Source: Sphingomonas bisphenolicum (GTDB lineage: Bacteria; Pseudomonadota; Alphaproteobacteria; Sphingomonadales; Sphingomonadaceae). Taken from it: a stretch of 64,000 nt of DNA. Below the pieces are notes generated by a model. That model saw only the letters and a program-made list of their open reading frames with translations, was not told the DNA's origin and did not search any database. This document shows, in pieces, positions 27,101 to 36,844 of the stretch. Within the stretch, counting starts at the first letter, position 1. Every line of letters begins with the position of its first letter. The position numbers were made by a program, and so were the translations under genes. The stretch covers positions 899,501 through 963,500 of the forward strand of contig NZ_AP018817.1 in NCBI RefSeq assembly GCF_024349785.1, read 5' to 3'.

Positions 27101-29044
27101 CTATCCCTGACGATTGGCGACCAGATTTTCCACCACCGACGGGTCGGCCAGCGTGCTGGTATCGCCCAATGCCTGCGCGGACACCTCGCCCTCGGCGATC
27201 TTGCGCAGGATGCGGCGCATGATCTTGCCCGACCGCGTCTTGGGCAGGCCCGGTGCGAACTGGATGACGTCGGGCGTGGCGATCGGGCCGATTTCGGTGC
27301 GCACCCATTGCACCAGCGTCCTGCGCAGTTCGTCGGTCGCATCCTCGCCGCTGTTGAGCGTCACATAGGCGTAGATGCCCTGGCCCTTGATGTCGTGGGG
27401 AAAGCCGACGACCGCGGCTTCCGCGACGCTTTCATGCAGCACCAGCGCGCTTTCGACCTCGGCCGTGCCCATGCGGTGGCCCGACACGTTGATGACGTCG
27501 TCCACGCGCCCGGTGATCCAGTAATAGCCGTCGCCGTCGCGCCGGGCGCCATCGCCGGTGGTATATTTGCCGGGGAAGGTGGTGAAATAGGTCTGGAAGA
27601 AGCGGTCATGATCGCCCCAGACGGTGCGCATCTGGCCCGGCCAGCTTTGCGCGATGACGAGATTGCCCTCGGCCGCGCCGTCCAGCACATGGCCCTCCGC
27701 ATCCACGATCTGCGGCACTACGCCGGGCATGGGGAAGGTGGCGGAGCCGGGCTTGAGATCGGTGGCGCCCGGCGTCGGGGCGATCATGGCGCCGCCCGTC
27801 TCGGTCTGCCACCAGGTGTCGATGATCGGGCAGCGGCCTTCGCCCACGACTTCATGATACCAGCGCCAGGCTTCCGGGTTGATCGGTTCGCCCACCGTGC
27901 CGAGCAGGCGCAGCGAGGCGCGGCTGGTGGAATGGACGAAGCCGTCGCCTTCCTTCATCAGCGCGCGCAGCGCCGTGGGGGCGGTGAAGATGGTCTGCAC
28001 CTGATGCCGGTCCACCACTTCCCAGATGCGGCTGGGGGTCGGCCAGTTGGGGACGCCTTCGTACATCAGCGTCGTCGCGCCGTTCGCCAGCGGGCCATAG
28101 ACGATATAGCTGTGGCCCGTGACCCAGCCGATATCGGCGGCGCACCAGTAGATGTCGCCGGGGCGATAATCGAAGCAGAGTTCGTGCGTGAGGGCCGCCC
28201 AGAGCAGATAGCCCCCGGTCGTGTGCAGCACGCCCTTGGGCTTGCCGGTGGAGCCGGAGGTGTAGAGGATGAACAGCGGGTCTTCGGCGTTCATCGGTTC
28301 GGGCGGGCAGTCGGGCGATGTCTTGGCGGCTTCCTCATGCAGCCACAGGTCGCGGCCGTCCTGCATCGTCACCGCCCCGCCGGTCGCCTTGACGACGATG
28401 ACCTTCTTCACGCTGGGACAATGGACGAGCGCGGCGTCGACATTGACCTTGAGCGGCACCGCCTTGCCGCCGCGGCGGCCTTCGTCGGCGGTGATGACGA
28501 TATTCGAATCGCAATCCTGGATGCGACCGGCCAGCGCGTCGGGCGAAAAGCCGCCGAACACGACGCTGTGGACCGCGCCGATGCGGGCGCAGGCAAGCAG
28601 GGCGAAGGCGGCCTCCGGGATCATCGGCATATAGATGGTGATGCGGTCGCCCTTCTTCGCGCCGGCGGCCTTGAGCACATTGGCGAGGCGGCACACCTCT
28701 TCGTGCAGTTGGGCATAGCTGTAGCGGCGCGGCTGCGCTTCGGGCGAATCGGGTTCCCACAGGATGGCGGTCTGGTCCGCCCGCTGCGCCAGATGGCGGT
28801 CGATGCAATTGGCGCTGACGTTCAGCACGCCGTCGGCGAACCATTTGACGCCGAAATCGGCTTCGGCGAAACTGCTTTCATTGGTCAGGGTCGGCGCCGC
28901 GATCCAGTCCAGCCGCTGCGCCCGTTCCAGCCAATAGCCGTGGCTGTCCTCGATCGAGCGCGCATAGTCGGCGTCGCGCGCCGCCCGGTCCATCAGCGCG
29001 TCCTTGGCCCATGCCTCCGGCACCGGGAAGAAATCGTCAGACAT
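27101..29044 (-). CDS. acs: Acetyl-CoA synthetase
   Basis: 647 residues, the canonical length. It activates acetate to acetyl-CoA via acetyl-AMP. Adenylate-forming motifs are complete: the P-loop [20 protein letters not shown], the aromatic [34 protein letters not shown], and the C-terminal [17 protein letters not shown] carrying the catalytic lysine that is acetylated in the family. AAGGATGCCC precedes the ATG. It is monocistronic. Confidence 0.98.
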   Translation of the reverse strand: MSDDFFPVPEAWAKDALMDRAARDADYARSIEDSHGYWLERAQRLDWIAAPTLTNESSFAEADFGVKWFADGVLNVSANCIDRHLAQRADQTAILWEPDSPEAQPRRYSYAQLHEEVCRLANVLKAAGAKKGDRITIYMPMIPEAAFALLACARIGAVHSVVFGGFSPDALAGRIQDCDSNIVITADEGRRGGKAVPLKVNVDAALVHCPSVKKVIVVKATGGAVTMQDGRDLWLHEEAAKTSPDCPPEPMNAEDPLFILYTSGSTGKPKGVLHTTGGYLLWAALTHELCFDYRPGDIYWCAADIGWVTGHSYIVYGPLANGATTLMYEGVPNWPTPSRIWEVVDRHQVQTIFTAPTALRALMKEGDGFVHSTSRASLRLLGTVGEPINPEAWRWYHEVVGEGRCPIIDTWWQTETGGAMIAPTPGATDLKPGSATFPMPGVVPQIVDAEGHVLDGAAEGNLVIAQSWPGQMRTVWGDHDRFFQTYFTTFPGKYTTGDGARRDGDGYYWITGRVDDVINVSGHRMGTAEVESALVLHESVAEAAVVGFPHDIKGQGIYAYVTLNSGEDATDELRRTLVQWVRTEIGPIATPDVIQFAPGLPKTRSGKIMRRILRKIAEGEVSAQALGDTSTLADPSVVENLVANRQG

Positions 29045-29228
29045 CGGGCATCCTTTCCATCACGAAACCATTATTGGCGTTCCTTCTATCGCGCCGCCGC
29101 CGGGATCGAAAGGCCGGACCATGCCGTATCGCGCCATCCCTTCGGACAATAGCGCTGTTGCACGAAGCTATGCTGTGCGCATTTTGTCGCTTTCCCCGCG
29201 GCGCGCCCGCGCCTAACAGGGGTCGCTT

Positions 29229-29900
29229 ATGTGGTTGCTTTATCAATTCCCGCTCTGCCCCTTTTCCCGCAAGGTCCGGCTTCTCCTGGGCGAGAAGGGG
29301 ATTGGCTATGACCTGGTGCGGGAATCGCCCTGGGCGATGCGCGACGAGTTTCTCGACCTGAACCCGGCCGGCACGACGCCGGTGATGGCGGATGCGGACA
29401 AGGGCGTGACGCTGATCGACAGCCAGGCGATCTGCGAATATTTCGAGGAGACGGTGGAAAAATTCCCCCTCATCTCCGGCACCGCTGCGGGACGGGCGGA
29501 GGTGCGGCGGCTGACCGCCTTTTTCGACCAGAATTTCTATGGCGACGTGGTCGGGCCTTTGTTGCACGAACGGATGAAGAAGCGGCTGATCGAACGCGCG
29601 CCGCCCGACGCGCGCATCCTGCGCGAGGCGATGAAGCGCGCCAATGTTCATATGGACTATATGGACTATCTGCTCGACCATCGTAGCTGGATGGCGGGCG
29701 GGACGCTCAGCCTGGCCGATATCGCGGCGGCGGCGCATCTGTCGGTGGCGGACTATCTGGGCGGAATCGACTGGGCGGGGCACGAGCCGGTCAGGCGCTG
29801 GTATGCGGGCTTCAAGTCGCGCCCGTCCTTCCGCCCGCTCCTGTCCGAGCGGATGGAGGTCATCACCCCGCCGGCCCATTATGAGAAGCCGGATTTCTAA
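29229..29900 (+). CDS. Glutathione S-transferase family protein
   Basis: 223 residues. The N-terminal thioredoxin-like domain has YQFPLCPFSRKVRLLLGEKG, TTPVMADADKGVTLIDSQAI (the cis-Pro and glutathione-gamma-glutamyl site) and an ICEYFEE helix. The C-terminal helical domain has the N-capping SLADIAAAAHLSVADYLG. Cys in CPFS is in the catalytic region of beta- and omega-like classes. Substrate unknown. AGGGG precedes the ATG; divergent from acs. Confidence 0.9.
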   Translation: MWLLYQFPLCPFSRKVRLLLGEKGIGYDLVRESPWAMRDEFLDLNPAGTTPVMADADKGVTLIDSQAICEYFEETVEKFPLISGTAAGRAEVRRLTAFFDQNFYGDVVGPLLHERMKKRLIERAPPDARILREAMKRANVHMDYMDYLLDHRSWMAGGTLSLADIAAAAHLSVADYLGGIDWAGHEPVRRWYAGFKSRPSFRPLLSERMEVITPPAHYEKPDF

Positions 29901-29906
29901 GCGCCT

Positions 29907-31073
29907 CTAATCCGTTTCGGCGGCGAGATAGACCCGGTTGCGGCCATGTTCCTTGGCCAGATAGAGGGCGCGGTCTGCGGCCTTGAGCGCAGCGCGGGGA
30001 TCGTCGTAGATCAGGACATTGGCGACGCCGGCGGAAAAGCTCACCCGGTCCATCCGCTCGCCATTGGTGCGGTTGACGAGGCTGCGGTTGGCCAGGTCTT
30101 CGCGCACGCTGTCCACCGCCTCGCAGGCTTCGGCGGCGGTCTTGCCGCGAAACAGCATCACGAACTCCTCGCCCCCGTGCCGCGCGACATGGCAACGGTC
30201 GTTGGACGCCTTGGCCAGCAGGCCGGCGACGAACTTCAACACCCGGTCGCCCGTGTCATGGCCATGAGTGTCGTTGATAAGCTTGAAATGGTCTATGTCG
30301 CAAAAGGCGACCGACAGCGCTTCGCCATTGTCGAGCGCCTGCTGCATCTCTTCGCCCAGCACGCCTTCGAAGGCGCGGCGGTTGGGCAGGCCGGTCAGGT
30401 GGTCATGCTCGGCGGCCCGGCGGGCATTTTCCAGGCTGGACTTGAGCGCCTGGGTCTGGCGCTGATTGTCACGGAGCTGACTTTCGACCTGGCGTGTCTT
30501 TTCGACCATCGACCGGGTCAGGCCGACCAGCCTCGCCAGTACCGGCTCATTGTTGCGGCCTTCGCCCAGATCCTTGGCCTGTTCCTGCAGCGCGGCGCCA
30601 TAATCCTTCGCCGAATTGCGCGATTCATGCATCAGGCCGGTGAACTGGATGAGATTTTCCTCCACCTTGTCCAGCATCGTCGCCAGCGATTCGGGCGTCA
30701 CTTCATCGGCGCGCTGTTCGGCGGCGATCGATTCGATCCAGCCATTGGTGATCTTGCCGCGTTCCATCATCACGGCCTTGATCGCCTTTTCGACACCGAT
30801 ATTGGCGCCGGTCAGATAATCCAGCGCGACGCTGAAATTGATCGGGGTCAGATCGAGATCATGGGCGAAGAGAAAGTCGCCGATATCGCCATAGAGTTGC
30901 CGACGGCGATTGATTTCCCGGTTGGACGCCGTGCCACTGCGCGGCCGATGTTCCTCTTCGACGACATCCTCCTCGGATTTGCCAGAAAATCCCCTGGCCC
31001 AGCGTGCCAGACGGTCGGTCAGCCCATGCTGCGGGCTCGCGGAAGATGGTTGTGCCCCGTTCATGCGCTTCAT
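29907..31073 (-). CDS. GGDEF-domain diguanylate cyclase
   Basis: 388 residues. The N-terminal about 180 residues are soluble and helical with no recognised sensor. A coiled-coil-like stretch (QVESQLRDNQRQTQALKSSL) leads into a C-terminal GGDEF domain: DHLTGLPNRRAFEGVL, DIDHFKLINDTHGHDTGD and the active-site variant GGEEF. This should make cyclic-di-GMP. The inhibitory RxxD I-site is absent at the usual spot before GGEEF, so product inhibition is probably weak. An alternative ATG lies at 31064. Convergent with the GST gene. Confidence 0.92.
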   Translation of the reverse strand: MKRMNGAQPSSASPQHGLTDRLARWARGFSGKSEEDVVEEEHRPRSGTASNREINRRRQLYGDIGDFLFAHDLDLTPINFSVALDYLTGANIGVEKAIKAVMMERGKITNGWIESIAAEQRADEVTPESLATMLDKVEENLIQFTGLMHESRNSAKDYGAALQEQAKDLGEGRNNEPVLARLVGLTRSMVEKTRQVESQLRDNQRQTQALKSSLENARRAAEHDHLTGLPNRRAFEGVLGEEMQQALDNGEALSVAFCDIDHFKLINDTHGHDTGDRVLKFVAGLLAKASNDRCHVARHGGEEFVMLFRGKTAAEACEAVDSVREDLANRSLVNRTNGERMDRVSFSAGVANVLIYDDPRAALKAADRALYLAKEHGRNRVYLAAETD

Positions 31074-31122
31074 AACGGACGCCGCGGAACAAGGTTAAGG
31101 CGTCGGCAGCAAAAGAATCGGA

Positions 31123-32001
31123 TCAGATGTCGGCGCTGACCAGCCAGTCGCGGAAAATGCGCACGGCGCGGGTCTGCAAAGCGCGCGGGCGGCAGACGAA
31201 AAAGTAGCGATAGGGGCTTTCGACATGGATCGGGAACAGCCGCACCAGTCGCGGATCGCCCGACTGTTCATAATGGCTGGCATGCATCACCGCGACGCCC
31301 AGCCCCTGGGCCGCGGCCTCCAGCATCAACTGGCCCGAGTCATAATTGTCGATCGCCAGCGGTTGCAGGTCGGGCAGGCCCGCCGCTTCCTTCCAGGCGT
31401 CGAACGACATCGCCATGTCGCGGTGGAGCAGGATCGTCTGTTGCGCCAGTTCCGTCGGCGAGGCGAGCGCCTGCGCTCCTTCCAGCAATTCGCGCCGGCC
31501 GATCAGATAGACTTCCTCATGATCCAGTTCATGCGCGTAAAGTGCGGGGTCGATATCCTTCGACAGCACGATCGCCGCGTCCAGCCCTTCGCCCAGCCGC
31601 GCGACCGCATGGGGCGTCGTTTCGATATCGATATGGAGCTGGGGATGCTGCTGACGCAGTTTGCCCAGATGCGGGAAGAGACGCTGCGTCGCGAACAGCG
31701 GCATCACCGCCAGGCGCAGGCGCAACTGGTTGCCGCCGCTCTGGATATTTTCCAGCGCCTGCGACAGCGAATCAAGCGCGGGCGCGATATCGTCCAGCAG
31801 CCTTTGTCCTTCGGCGTTGATCTCCAGCGCCTGGTGCTTGCGGTCGAACAGGGGGCGGCCGATGAAGCGCTCCAGAGCCTGAACGCGACGGCTGAGCGCG
31901 GGAGTCGACAGCGCAAGCTCCTCCGCCGCCGCCTTGACGGAGCCCAGGCGAGCAACCTGAACAAAGGCCTCCAGGGCCGTTAGGGGCGGCAATCTGCGCA
32001 T
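31123..32001 (-). CDS. LysR family transcriptional regulator
   Basis: 292 residues. The N-terminal winged helix (LTALEAFVQVARLGSVKAAA, LSTPALSRRVQALERFIGRP) is the LysR signature and the start resembles GcvA-type members. The remaining part is the periplasmic-binding-like effector domain (LRLRLAVMPLFATQRLFPHL). LysR regulators usually control a divergent neighbour, but here the divergent side is a probable small RNA and the CDC48-like gene. Confidence 0.92.
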   Translation of the reverse strand: MRRLPPLTALEAFVQVARLGSVKAAAEELALSTPALSRRVQALERFIGRPLFDRKHQALEINAEGQRLLDDIAPALDSLSQALENIQSGGNQLRLRLAVMPLFATQRLFPHLGKLRQQHPQLHIDIETTPHAVARLGEGLDAAIVLSKDIDPALYAHELDHEEVYLIGRRELLEGAQALASPTELAQQTILLHRDMAMSFDAWKEAAGLPDLQPLAIDNYDSGQLMLEAAAQGLGVAVMHASHYEQSGDPRLVRLFPIHVESPYRYFFVCRPRALQTRAVRIFRDWLVSADI

Positions 32002-32059
32002 GTCTCGTCAAATATCTAAGCCGGTGCGCTGCGCCGCGTCATGTCTTATTGTCGGGCGC

Positions 32060-32251
32060 ATCGCGAGCCGGGGTTCAAGCATCCTCTCCGCACTGAGCAG
32101 GAAAATGCGGAAAATGGCAAGATGCATTTTTTGCAACTCCCATATTCTTTTCGCACTTGCAATATTTCGTCCCGCATTGCACATAGGAGGTGCCTTTCAG
32201 GCATCCTCTCCTAAAACTTTCAGGGCTGGCCTTCGGGCCGGCCCTTTTTTT
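32060..32251 (+). ncRNA. Candidate small RNA with anti-Shine-Dalgarno motifs, 5' end undefined
   Basis: The 335-base gap between LysR and the CDC48-like gene contains two copies of GCATCCTCTCC (32079-32089 and 32201-32211). The second lies in a stem formed by TAGGAG (32184-32189) and CTCCTA (32208-32213) enclosing GTGCC/GGCAT, and is followed by a strong terminator at 32223-32251. TCCTCTCCT is complementary to AGGAGAGGA Shine-Dalgarno sequences. The true transcript may start only near 32180, giving about 70 nt. Confidence 0.55.
32223..32251 (+). terminator. Strong intrinsic terminator
   Basis: GGGCTGGCC-TTCG-GGCCGGCCC, a 9-bp stem with one G-T pair and a stable TTCG loop, then seven T residues. 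It lies 86 bases before the GTG of the CDC48-like gene and has no upstream + strand protein gene. Confidence 0.88.
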
Positions 32252-32336
32252 CGTCGGTCGATCCGGCGGCTTGCCCCTTTTCGCGGGTCATTGCGTTTCC
32301 TATCTCGTTACGGAACGAGAAAGACGGGGATGGCTT

Positions 32337-34631
32337 GTGGCGGATGAGGACGATACGGGACGCCGGATTCAGGTCGCCAATGCGCGGCCGGAGGATGCCG
32401 GGCGCGGTTTGGCGCGGTTGCCGCTGGCGGTGATGGCGGAGCTGCAACTGGCCGAAGGCGACGTCATCGAGATTGTGGGCAAGCGATCGACGTCGGCGCG
32501 CGTCGTGCGGCCCTATAAGGAGGATGAGGGGCTGGACGTGCTGCGCCTCGACGGTTTGCAGCGCGCCAATGCCGGGGTCGGCTCCGGCGACTTCGTCCAG
32601 ATCGACAAGGCGGAGCCGCGGCCCGCGCAAAGGGTCGTGTTCGCGCCTGCACAAAATAACCTGCGCTTGCAGGGCAATCCCGATGCCCTCAAGCGTGTCT
32701 TCTACCAGCGGCCGCTGACCGCGGGCGATGTGGTGGCGACCGCAGGGCAGCAGCAGGTGCCGCCGGGCGACATGCCGCCGCAGCTGCGCCAGATGCTGGC
32801 CGCGCCGGCTTATGCGCTCCAGGAAATCCGCCTCGTCGTCGTGTCCACGGTGCCCAAGGGCATCGTCCATATCGACGCCGATACCGAGGTCGAGCTGCGC
32901 GCCGAATATGAGGAGCCGCGCGAATCGCGCCGTGCCGACGTCACCTATGACGATGTCGGCGGCATGGCCGACGCGATCGACCAGTTGCGCGAGATGGTGG
33001 AACTGCCGCTGCGCTATCCCGAACTGTTCACGCGCCTCGGCGTCGATCCGCCAAAGGGGGTGTTGCTGCATGGACCGCCGGGCACCGGCAAGACGCGCTT
33101 GGCGCGCGCGGTCGCCAATGAATCGGACGCGGAATTCTTCCTGATCAACGGGCCGGAGATCATGGGATCGGCCTATGGCGAGTCCGAGAAGCAGCTACGC
33201 GAGATTTTCGAGGCGGCGGCCAAATCCTCGCCTTCGATCCTGTTCATCGACGAGATCGATTCGATCGCGCCGAAACGGGGCCAGGTGACCGGCGAGACGG
33301 AAAAGCGACTGGTCGCCCAGTTGCTCACCCTGATGGACGGGCTGGAGCCGCGCACCAATCTGGTGGTGATCGCCGCGACCAACCGGCCCGAAGCGATCGA
33401 CGAGGCGCTGCGTCGCCCCGGCCGGTTCGACCGCGAGATCATCGTCGGCGTGCCTGACGAGCGCGGGCGGCGCGAGATATTGGGCATCCATACGCGCGGT
33501 ATGCCGCTGGGCGACAAGGTCGACCTGGCCGAACTGGCGCGCATGACCTATGGCTTCGTCGGCGCCGACCTCGCCGCGCTGACCCGCGAAGCGGCGATCG
33601 AGACGGTGCGCCGTTTCATGCCGCGCCTCAATCTGGAGGACGGGACGATTCCCCCCGACGTGCTGGAGGAACTGTCCGTCACGCGGGAGGATTTCCTCTC
33701 AGCGATCAAGCGGGTGCAGCCGTCGGCGATGCGCGAGGTGATGGTGCAGGCGCCCAATATCGGCTGGTCCGACATTGGCGGGCTGGACGACGCGCAGATG
33801 CGCCTGAAGGAAGGCGTGGAGCTGCCGCTCAAAGACCCCGACGCCTTCCGCCGCATCGGCATCCGCCCGGCCAAGGGCTTCCTGCTCTACGGCCCGCCCG
33901 GCACCGGCAAGACCTTGCTGGCCAAGGCGGTCGCGCGCGAGGCGCAGGCCAATTTCATCGCCACCAAGTCCAGCGACCTGCTGTCCAAATGGTATGGCGA
34001 GAGCGAGCAGCAGATCGCCCGTCTGTTCGCCCGCGCGCGGCAGGTGGCGCCCACGGTCATCTTTATCGATGAACTGGACAGTCTGGTGCCCGCGCGTGGC
34101 GGGGGGCTGGGTGAACCAGCGGTGACGGAGCGGGTGGTGAACACCATATTGGCCGAGATGGACGGGCTGGAGGAGTTGCAGTCGGTAGTGGTCATCGGCG
34201 CGACCAACCGGCCGACCCTGATCGATCCGGCGCTGCTGCGGCCGGGGCGGTTCGACGAGCTGATCTATGTGCCGGTGCCCGACGAGGCGGGGCGTCGCCG
34301 CATATTGGGCATTCATACCGCCAAGATGCCGCTGGCGGACGATGTCGATCTCGACCGGCTGGCGGGTCGGACGGAGCGCTTCACCGGCGCCGACCTGGAG
34401 GATCTGGTGCGGCGCGCGGGCCTGTTCGCGCTGCGCCAGTCGCTGTCGGTAGACAAGGTGACGCAGGCCCATTTCGAGGATGCGCTGGACGATACGCGCG
34501 CGTCCGTCACGCCCGAAATGGAGCGGGAATATGAGCAGATCCAGTCGCAGTTGAAGCAGCGGGCGATGCAGGTCGATCCGATCGGCTTCGTCGCGCCGGG
34601 CATGGTCCGGTCGCGCGACCGGACGGACTGA
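32337..34631 (+). CDS. CDC48/VCP-like double AAA ATPase
   Basis: 764 residues from GTG 32337; the frame is open further upstream but runs through the terminator. An N-terminal double-psi-barrel domain (IQVANARPEDAGRGLARL.. LQLAEGDVIEIVG) precedes two AAA modules. D1 has GPPGTGKTRLARAVANE and ILFIDEIDSIAPKRGQ; D2 has GPPGTGKTLLAKAVAREA and VIFIDELDSLVPARGG. Second-region-of-homology arginines (LRRPGRFDREI and LRPGRFDELI) are present. It should be a hexameric unfoldase. The C-terminus lacks an HbYX tail, so docking to a proteasome-type peptidase is not indicated. Partner unknown. Confidence 0.93.
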   Translation: MADEDDTGRRIQVANARPEDAGRGLARLPLAVMAELQLAEGDVIEIVGKRSTSARVVRPYKEDEGLDVLRLDGLQRANAGVGSGDFVQIDKAEPRPAQRVVFAPAQNNLRLQGNPDALKRVFYQRPLTAGDVVATAGQQQVPPGDMPPQLRQMLAAPAYALQEIRLVVVSTVPKGIVHIDADTEVELRAEYEEPRESRRADVTYDDVGGMADAIDQLREMVELPLRYPELFTRLGVDPPKGVLLHGPPGTGKTRLARAVANESDAEFFLINGPEIMGSAYGESEKQLREIFEAAAKSSPSILFIDEIDSIAPKRGQVTGETEKRLVAQLLTLMDGLEPRTNLVVIAATNRPEAIDEALRRPGRFDREIIVGVPDERGRREILGIHTRGMPLGDKVDLAELARMTYGFVGADLAALTREAAIETVRRFMPRLNLEDGTIPPDVLEELSVTREDFLSAIKRVQPSAMREVMVQAPNIGWSDIGGLDDAQMRLKEGVELPLKDPDAFRRIGIRPAKGFLLYGPPGTGKTLLAKAVAREAQANFIATKSSDLLSKWYGESEQQIARLFARARQVAPTVIFIDELDSLVPARGGGLGEPAVTERVVNTILAEMDGLEELQSVVVIGATNRPTLIDPALLRPGRFDELIYVPVPDEAGRRRILGIHTAKMPLADDVDLDRLAGRTERFTGADLEDLVRRAGLFALRQSLSVDKVTQAHFEDALDDTRASVTPEMEREYEQIQSQLKQRAMQVDPIGFVAPGMVRSRDRTD

Positions 34632-34769
34632 ACGGGCCGAGCCGATGCGGGACGGCGGATTGAACCCATCCGCCGTCCGCCGCGTTCATGACGATAGTGT
34701 TGCAAAGCCGCTTGCCAGCAAGGGCGGGATTTGCAAGGCGGGAAGCATGATCCATATAGGCGGGTGTTG

Positions 34770-35414
34770 ATGGCCTCCATTCCATTGAAGAAGAACAAGA
34801 ATAAGGCCGGTGCGGGCAAGGCCGGATCATTTTTCAGCCAATGGGGCATGTTCTTCCGCCAGTTCGTCAAGCATCCCGGCATGATCGGTTCGGTCATTCC
34901 CTCCTCCGCGACGCTGGTGGACCGGATGCTGGACCAGGTCGATTGGCAGGGGACGCGGCTGTTCGTGGAATATGGCCCCGGCGTCGGCACCTTCACCCGC
35001 TCGATCCTGGACCGGCTGCCGGCGGACGCGACGCTGCTGGCGATCGACCTCAATCTCGATTTCGTCGCCTATCTGGAGGCGGAAATAGACGATCCGCGGC
35101 TGCGCGTGGTCCATGGATCGGCCGCCGATGTGCGACGCTTCATCAAGGAAGCGGGGCATTATCAGGCCGATTATGTCCTGTCGGGCATTCCCTTCTCGAC
35201 CCTGCCCGAAGGCGTGGGCGAGGCGATCTGCGCGGAAACGCGCAGCGCGCTGCGGCCGGGCGGGGCATTCCTGATCTACCAATATTCGCGCTATGTGCTG
35301 CGTCTGCTCAACCCGCTGTTCGGCGATGTCAGCGATGCGCTGGAATGGCGCAACATCCCGCCCTGCCGGATGATTCGCGCGGTCCGGCAGGAGGCTTTGG
35401 CCCAGGCTGCCTGA
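34770..35414 (+). CDS. SAM-dependent methyltransferase, phospholipid N-methyltransferase-like
   Basis: 214 residues from ATG 34770. A Lys/Asn/Gly-rich N-terminus (KKNKNKAGAGKAG) precedes FSQWGMFFRQFVKHPGMIGS. Motif I of class I methyltransferases is LFVEYGPGVGTFTRSIL, followed by LLAIDLNLDFVAYLE and the DYVLSGIPFSTLPEGVGEAI region. The layout is like PmtA-type phospholipid N-methyltransferases or KsgA-related enzymes. Membrane-lipid methylation is the best guess, not certain. It ends 109 bases before the LuxR-type regulator. Confidence 0.75.
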   Translation: MASIPLKKNKNKAGAGKAGSFFSQWGMFFRQFVKHPGMIGSVIPSSATLVDRMLDQVDWQGTRLFVEYGPGVGTFTRSILDRLPADATLLAIDLNLDFVAYLEAEIDDPRLRVVHGSAADVRRFIKEAGHYQADYVLSGIPFSTLPEGVGEAICAETRSALRPGGAFLIYQYSRYVLRLLNPLFGDVSDALEWRNIPPCRMIRAVRQEALAQAA

Positions 35415-35523
35415 ATTGTCCTGATCTGGATCAGCTTTTTGGCGGGAATCAGCGGCTTGGCGAGCTGTCGATTTGACTTCCCCGGCGCTTTGGCTAACCC
35501 GAAGCGGGGCATGGGGGAATACT

Positions 35524-36624
35524 ATGGCGACGCGCGCCGAAGGTAGCGATCCGTGGGCGGAGCTGTTCCTGTCCGCGGCGCTGGAACCGGATAAATGGCC
35601 GGATGCGATCAAGGCGATGGCCGTCGCGACCGGATCGGGGCATGGGCAGTTGATCGGCTTTGGTCCGGGGGCGTCCAGCTTCAACTGGATCAGCGACATC
35701 GACACCAGCATCATCCCCATCGGGGCGGCCATCGACCAGTCCGCGCCCGACCTCAATTTCCGGGTCGCGGCGGACCGGCTGCCCGATCGCCCGGCGATCG
35801 TCCACGAAGCCCATTATGACATGGCGCGTCAGTCGCTGCGATCGCAAGATTATCTCGACATGTGTTCGGATTTCGACATTTTCGACGGTTGCCAGGCCCG
35901 ATTGGTGGCGAGCAACGACCAGATGGTTGGGCTGGCGCTGCTGCGCAACCGTAGGGATGGACGGACGAGCCAGGATCAGCGGGATCTGTTCGGCCATATT
36001 GCGGGCCATGCGCAGGCCGCTGTCCGTTTGCAGCAGGCGATCGAGCAGCAGGGTTTCGCCCTGTTGTCCGGCACGTTCGAGTCGATGGACCGGGCCTGCT
36101 GGCTGCTCGACGCGACCGGGCGGGTCGGCGGCATGACGCCGCGCGCCGAAGCCCTGCTCTCGTCCAGCCGGATCCGGGTCAGCGACGGCTGGCTGGCCAG
36201 CGAACGCGCGGACGAAACCCGCGCCATCGGGCGGGCGATGCGCGCCGTGATCGACCCGCCGGGCCGACCCGCCGATCCGGTCGCGCTGGCGGACGACGCT
36301 GGCGGCGTCGCGATCATGCTGGAATTTCATCCGCTCCCCGCGCGGCCCTGGGCGCTGCCCTTCGCCCCGCGCGCCATCGTCATCGCCCGGGTCGGTGCGC
36401 AGACCGAGCGTCATATCCAGGCGCTGACGCGCACCTTCCGCCTGACCCCGGCCGAGGCCGATATCGCCATTCGCCTGTCGGCGGGCCAATCGCGCAAGGA
36501 TATCGCGTCGGCGCGCGACGTGTCGGTGGAAACGCTCAAGGTGCAGTTGCGCAGCATCTACGACAAGACCGGCTGCAACCGGGAATCGCAACTGGTGCGC
36601 ATCGTCGGCCTGATCAGCCACTGA
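35524..36624 (+). CDS. LuxR-type HTH transcriptional regulator
   Basis: 366 residues from ATG 35524, with GGGGGAA upstream. The C-terminal LuxR/FixJ helix-turn-helix is clear: FRLTPAEADIAIRLSAGQSR, KDIASARDVSVETLKVQLRS, IYDKTGCNRESQL. The N-terminal about 270 residues are a sensor region without an obvious response-regulator receiver or autoinducer-binding signature. No luxI-type gene is visible nearby. Signal and targets unknown. Confidence 0.85.
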   Translation: MATRAEGSDPWAELFLSAALEPDKWPDAIKAMAVATGSGHGQLIGFGPGASSFNWISDIDTSIIPIGAAIDQSAPDLNFRVAADRLPDRPAIVHEAHYDMARQSLRSQDYLDMCSDFDIFDGCQARLVASNDQMVGLALLRNRRDGRTSQDQRDLFGHIAGHAQAAVRLQQAIEQQGFALLSGTFESMDRACWLLDATGRVGGMTPRAEALLSSSRIRVSDGWLASERADETRAIGRAMRAVIDPPGRPADPVALADDAGGVAIMLEFHPLPARPWALPFAPRAIVIARVGAQTERHIQALTRTFRLTPAEADIAIRLSAGQSRKDIASARDVSVETLKVQLRSIYDKTGCNRESQLVRIVGLISH

Positions 36625-36726
36625 TCCGCTGCGGAATTTTCTTGTCCCTACCCCCGTTGGGGTATGTGGCGACGGCGACCACGGCGTAGACAGGCCATCA
36701 GGCGGGTTCGTCCTGCTGGCTGGCGG

Positions 36727-36754
36727 CCGGATCATATTGCGACCCATGATCCGG
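36727..36754. promoter_or_regulatory. Perfect 9-bp inverted repeat upstream of proA
   Basis: CCGGATCAT, ten bases, ATGATCCGG, in the 220-base LuxR-proA gap. The gap also contains TACCCC-CGTT-GGGGTA (36650-36665) just after the LuxR-type stop. Either could be an operator or an RNA hairpin; nothing else is seen in the gap. Confidence 0.4.
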
Positions 36755-36844
36755 TCGTCGGCACTGATTGCTGCCAAGTTCCGCCGCTTTCGTTTCGGCG
36801 CGCTTTCATGCTAAGGCGCGGCCGACCTTCCGGCGAGTGTTTTC

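Noticed and set aside
29907..31073. Degenerate, inactive GGDEF domain
   Set aside because: GGEEF is an active variant and the other substrate-binding motifs are present; only the inhibitory I-site is missing.
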